Origin: Mucor racemosus
Taxonomy: Eukaryota > Mucoromycota > Mucoromycetes > Mucorales > Mucoraceae
Assembly (NCBI GenBank): GCA_027405735.1
Contig: JAPEHQ010000013.1
Coordinates: 1,364,001-1,428,000 of the forward strand
Length of the DNA: 64,000 bases
Direction of reading: 5' to 3'
The translations under genes were made by a program, and so were the position numbers. Below, piece after piece: positions 61,204 to 64,000 of this stretch. A model generated the notes under the pieces. The model had not been told where the DNA came from and searched no databases. It saw only the letters and a list, made by a program, of their open reading frames with translations. Every line of letters starts with the position of its first letter. The stretch's first letter is position 1.

Positions 61204-61527
61204 TGAAAAATCAATATTTTTCGCTGAAACAAAAACAATAGAGTAGCTTTTAGTTTTATATACTCTGTGAGTATAAAAAATTAATAACGTAGTTTTGAGT
61301 TTTAATTTTGATAATATAGTAACCTATCATTTATAACTGCAAGAAATAGACAGAAAAAACCCATCTCCATGAATAATAATCCGAGTAATCTCCAATTTTA
61401 TGTGGTAATAGTCTCAGATATCCTCCGCAGATAACTCAAATTTCAGCATCCACAGGTCATTGTGCATTAAGAAAATAACCAGCAAAAACTCTTGTTTACG
61501 CCTATTAAAGATATACAGTATATACTG
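61204..61527. other. AT-rich spacer between repeats
   Basis: No gene or named repeat recognised. Confidence 0.4.
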
Positions 61528-63735
61528 CGGCCGACCTGTGGTGAGCAAGATGATTTCGTTGTGCCCACTGAATATGGCTAAAAAGATAACAAAATGCACA
61601 CGGGAACAACAAAAAAAACTGCACAAGAGCACAATGCTAAGCCTGTATGTGCAGAATTATAGATTCTGTCCATGTGCATGACATTAATCCCATGTGTGCA
61701 TAATAGTAGCATTGCCCATAAGCATATCATTATCCCTATTTGTGCGTAACAATAAAATCTGTCCATGAGCACAATGAGCTGATCGTATGGACACAATAGT
61801 TTGTACGTGAGCATTGTGCCGTTCTCAAAATTCCATTACATCTTTTATTGGAATGATGGGTTTTTAGATTACATTTGTTTTTATAAATATACAGTAGATT
61901 ATAGACAATACAATTCAATACGTTGTTGATGTAGAGCAATACATGCAAGAACCAATATATTTACGATTATCATCGTTTGTAAATATGTTTATAGTTATAA
62001 CGTTCATAGCGACAATGGTTTTTGCGCAAGCATAAACTTAAATAACACTTACTGCTTAAATTTATATGCAAGCCAAATCTAAGATTATAAAAGTTACTTT
62101 ATCACACATAAAATTTAAACAAATCAACCTTCTTTAAACTTACTATATTAGTTTACGATAATTGTCAGCTGTAAACAGATTTGTTTTCAAGTACAATATA
62201 TACACAATTAAAACTATGGTAATTAGGCAAGACGTTAGATTGTTCTTTTTTTTTTGTGTTTCTATATTATTTGAATTTTTATCACTTTCCTGGAGCACTT
62301 TGTCAGTTTGTAGCCAGTTCTAGCTTTTTATTAAGTGGATATAAATATCATTATTGCCTTCAATTTTATTTGGTAATCATCAAGAAATACGTCCAACAAT
62401 ACAGTAGTAAATAATTATGTTTGGTCTTAGAATGTGAGTAAATGAAAATATCCGTCTCTAATATAGACTGCTACCTATATCAAAAACATTAGTCTGTTAT
62501 GTTAGCATGCGTATTTAGATAAAAGAAAAGAATACCAGCTTGATTGTCTGATATGCCTTATCAAACGATAAATTTATCCTTCTTGGAATATGAAAAAAAA
62601 AGAGAGAAACAACACACCACGTAGAAAAGAACTTTCAAGACTTTACATTATTTAGTGCAATTGAAACCCTGCTAAATTGCACATTTCAGCTAATGTAAAA
62701 GCAGCATTACAGCGCATCAACCCATAAACTAAACAACATAGGCAATATCTGTTATCATAGAAACATACATTTTTCTACCAGAAAAACCGTCTGTCATATC
62801 ATAGATTCGTTAAAAAATTGCAAAAGCGAGCCGGTAGAGCAACGCCGTAATTGAGCATAGCAAGATTGAACGACTAAATCTTTTATACTATGGTACAGTA
62901 TATCTAAATTTTAAATAAAAAGGTGCTTTTTTTTTACTTTTCTTATATTTAACCACGTGTGATCTGAAAATTCAGTTTTTGTAGCGGACATTTTCGGGGC
63001 TCATTTTATCCTTACCAATGCTCATGATTTTGATCAAAAAACAGAAAAATCAATTTTTGATGCCAAAATCAACGTTTAAATATACTACATTGTGAGAGAA
63101 AATTGTAGCCATGATTAATACACATTTTATAAAAGCTTAATATTAAATGTTAACTAATGAAATTTTGCACTTTTGCCCGAAAAACGGTTATTTGGTTAAA
63201 GGATTTTCATGTAATATTTTGCAATAAAAATGTTTGCTTTTTTTATTAAGCAAATAGAGCGCTAAATTCTGCATATGTGTGCATTTTTTGTTTTTATAAT
63301 TGGTAGTATAATTAACTCTAAATTTGCAAAATCAGAAAAAAAAAATTAAAAAATGTCAAAATTGATGATCTGAACAAGAATATTTTTTGAAATTAATGTT
63401 CCGCTTATAAGCCTTGTAAGTCTTAAAAATAAGAGATTTTATAATACTTTAGAAATTTCTCAAGGATTTACGATGCTGCACCCACTTGATTCAAGCTTAT
63501 TACTGTGAAACTTTATACATGTTAATATTGTGTGGTAGTTTATCTGATGATAGTATAGTCTTACTTTATAATTATTGCGCTAAAGGTGATTTACATTGAG
63601 TTTTAGTTTTACCTCACCAATATCATGAATATAAACATAAACATGGCCATCACTGGAATCTGGAACCTATTGCCACCTTTTTACCCTCTTTGTCCCAAGC
63701 CAATTTATTCAATGATGCTCTACCAGAACAAACTT
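61528..63735 (+). repeat. R1 repeat, copy 4
   Basis: The most complete uninterrupted copy. At 61570-61605 'aatatggctaaaaagataac' runs directly into 'cgggaacaacaaaaaaaac', a junction that is split apart by R2 in the 3.9-kb element. It ends in the dynein-derived segment. The interior has no coding frame. Confidence 0.85.
63613..63735 (-). pseudogene. Dynein intermediate chain fragment in R1 copy 4
   Basis: The minus strand reads VCSGRASLNKLAWDKEGKKV and AIGS, then a short duplication breaks the frame before the VYVYD..IGE segment and a gtaaaa donor-like end. It is the best-preserved reading of the ALNKLxWDxEGKKVAIGS blade. Only the last part of the dynein fragment is present before the sequence diverges. 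Confidence 0.82.
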
Positions 63736-64000
63736 ACTTTTGATCTATAAAGATTGATTTATTAATAACAAGCTAATAAGTAATAATAATTATGGTGTAC
63801 CTTTGATAGTTGGTAGTGATGTCGTGATATACAAGAAGAAGACAACATCTTGTTTTCCTCTTCTTAGCTGTTGGGCACTAAATAGAAATAAATGCTCTTT
63901 AGAAACTAAATAGACTAACATGAGTTTATTAATTCATTCAAATCAAGTCAATACTATACATACTTTTATAATCAGCAGTTTTTCTCCAGGAAGATATCAA
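63736..64000. other. Window end, AT-rich, nothing recognised
   Basis: No feature seen; the R1 match stops at about 63735. Confidence 0.4.

Overview
The window looks like nuclear DNA of a filamentous fungus, most likely an early-diverging Mucoromycota (Mucorales-like) species. This is inferred from a very AT-rich background, genes split by many short GT-AG introns (mostly 50-80 nt), Asn/Gln/Ser homopolymers in proteins, and a gene set of fungal house-keeping proteins plus F-box, kelch and choice-of-anchor A proteins. No species can be named from sequence alone.

Layout. 1-5.8 kb: a membrane-anchored amidohydrolase (5' end outside the window), an ER DnaJ co-chaperone ending in HDEF, and an F-box protein. 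5.8-10.6 kb: a gene-poor stretch with one ORF relic, ending at tRNA-Arg(UCU). 11-29.5 kb: a gene-dense block with glucosamine-6-phosphate N-acetyltransferase (GNA1), an SsuA/THI5-like binding-fold protein, a DDHD phospholipase, a zinc-ribbon/HMG-box protein, a kelch ectodomain-TM-kinase receptor-like protein, NudC and eIF5B. 29.5-34.6 kb: a decayed repeat, then a large unrecognised protein with GIY-YIG-like features. 34.6-46.6 kb: a repeat-rich desert, then intron-containing tRNA-Ile(UAU). 48.3-59.4 kb: a secreted choice-of-anchor A protein with His/Thr repeats, the SNM1/PSO2 cross-link repair nuclease, a poly-Q bHLH factor and the spliceosomal WD40 protein PRP4. 59.4-64 kb: further repeats.

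The least expected signal is in the repeats. A dispersed family (called R1 here; copies near 35.2-36.2, 36.9-38.2, 39.3-41.5 and 61.5-63.7 kb) carries at one end a decayed, intron-containing piece of the C-terminal WD40 region of cytoplasmic dynein intermediate chain. One copy lies inside a 3.9-kb element bounded by about 530-bp direct repeats with TG..CA-type ends and near-identical 5-bp flanks. Its internal ends are circularly permuted relative to the 61.5-kb copy. A second repeat family has one copy (59.7-61.2 kb) split by a roughly 485-bp TIR element with a perfect 10-bp target duplication, while its sister copy at 30.0-31.0 kb preserves the empty site.

Functional links are mostly general: protein folding and quality control (DnaJ, NudC), lipid and amino-sugar metabolism (DDHD lipase, GNA1), gene expression (eIF5B, PRP4, bHLH, HMG, two tRNAs), cell surface (kelch-kinase, anchor-A protein) and DNA repair (SNM1). 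Exon joins were chosen by hand from GT/AG sites, reading frame and family motifs; they are not transcript-supported.
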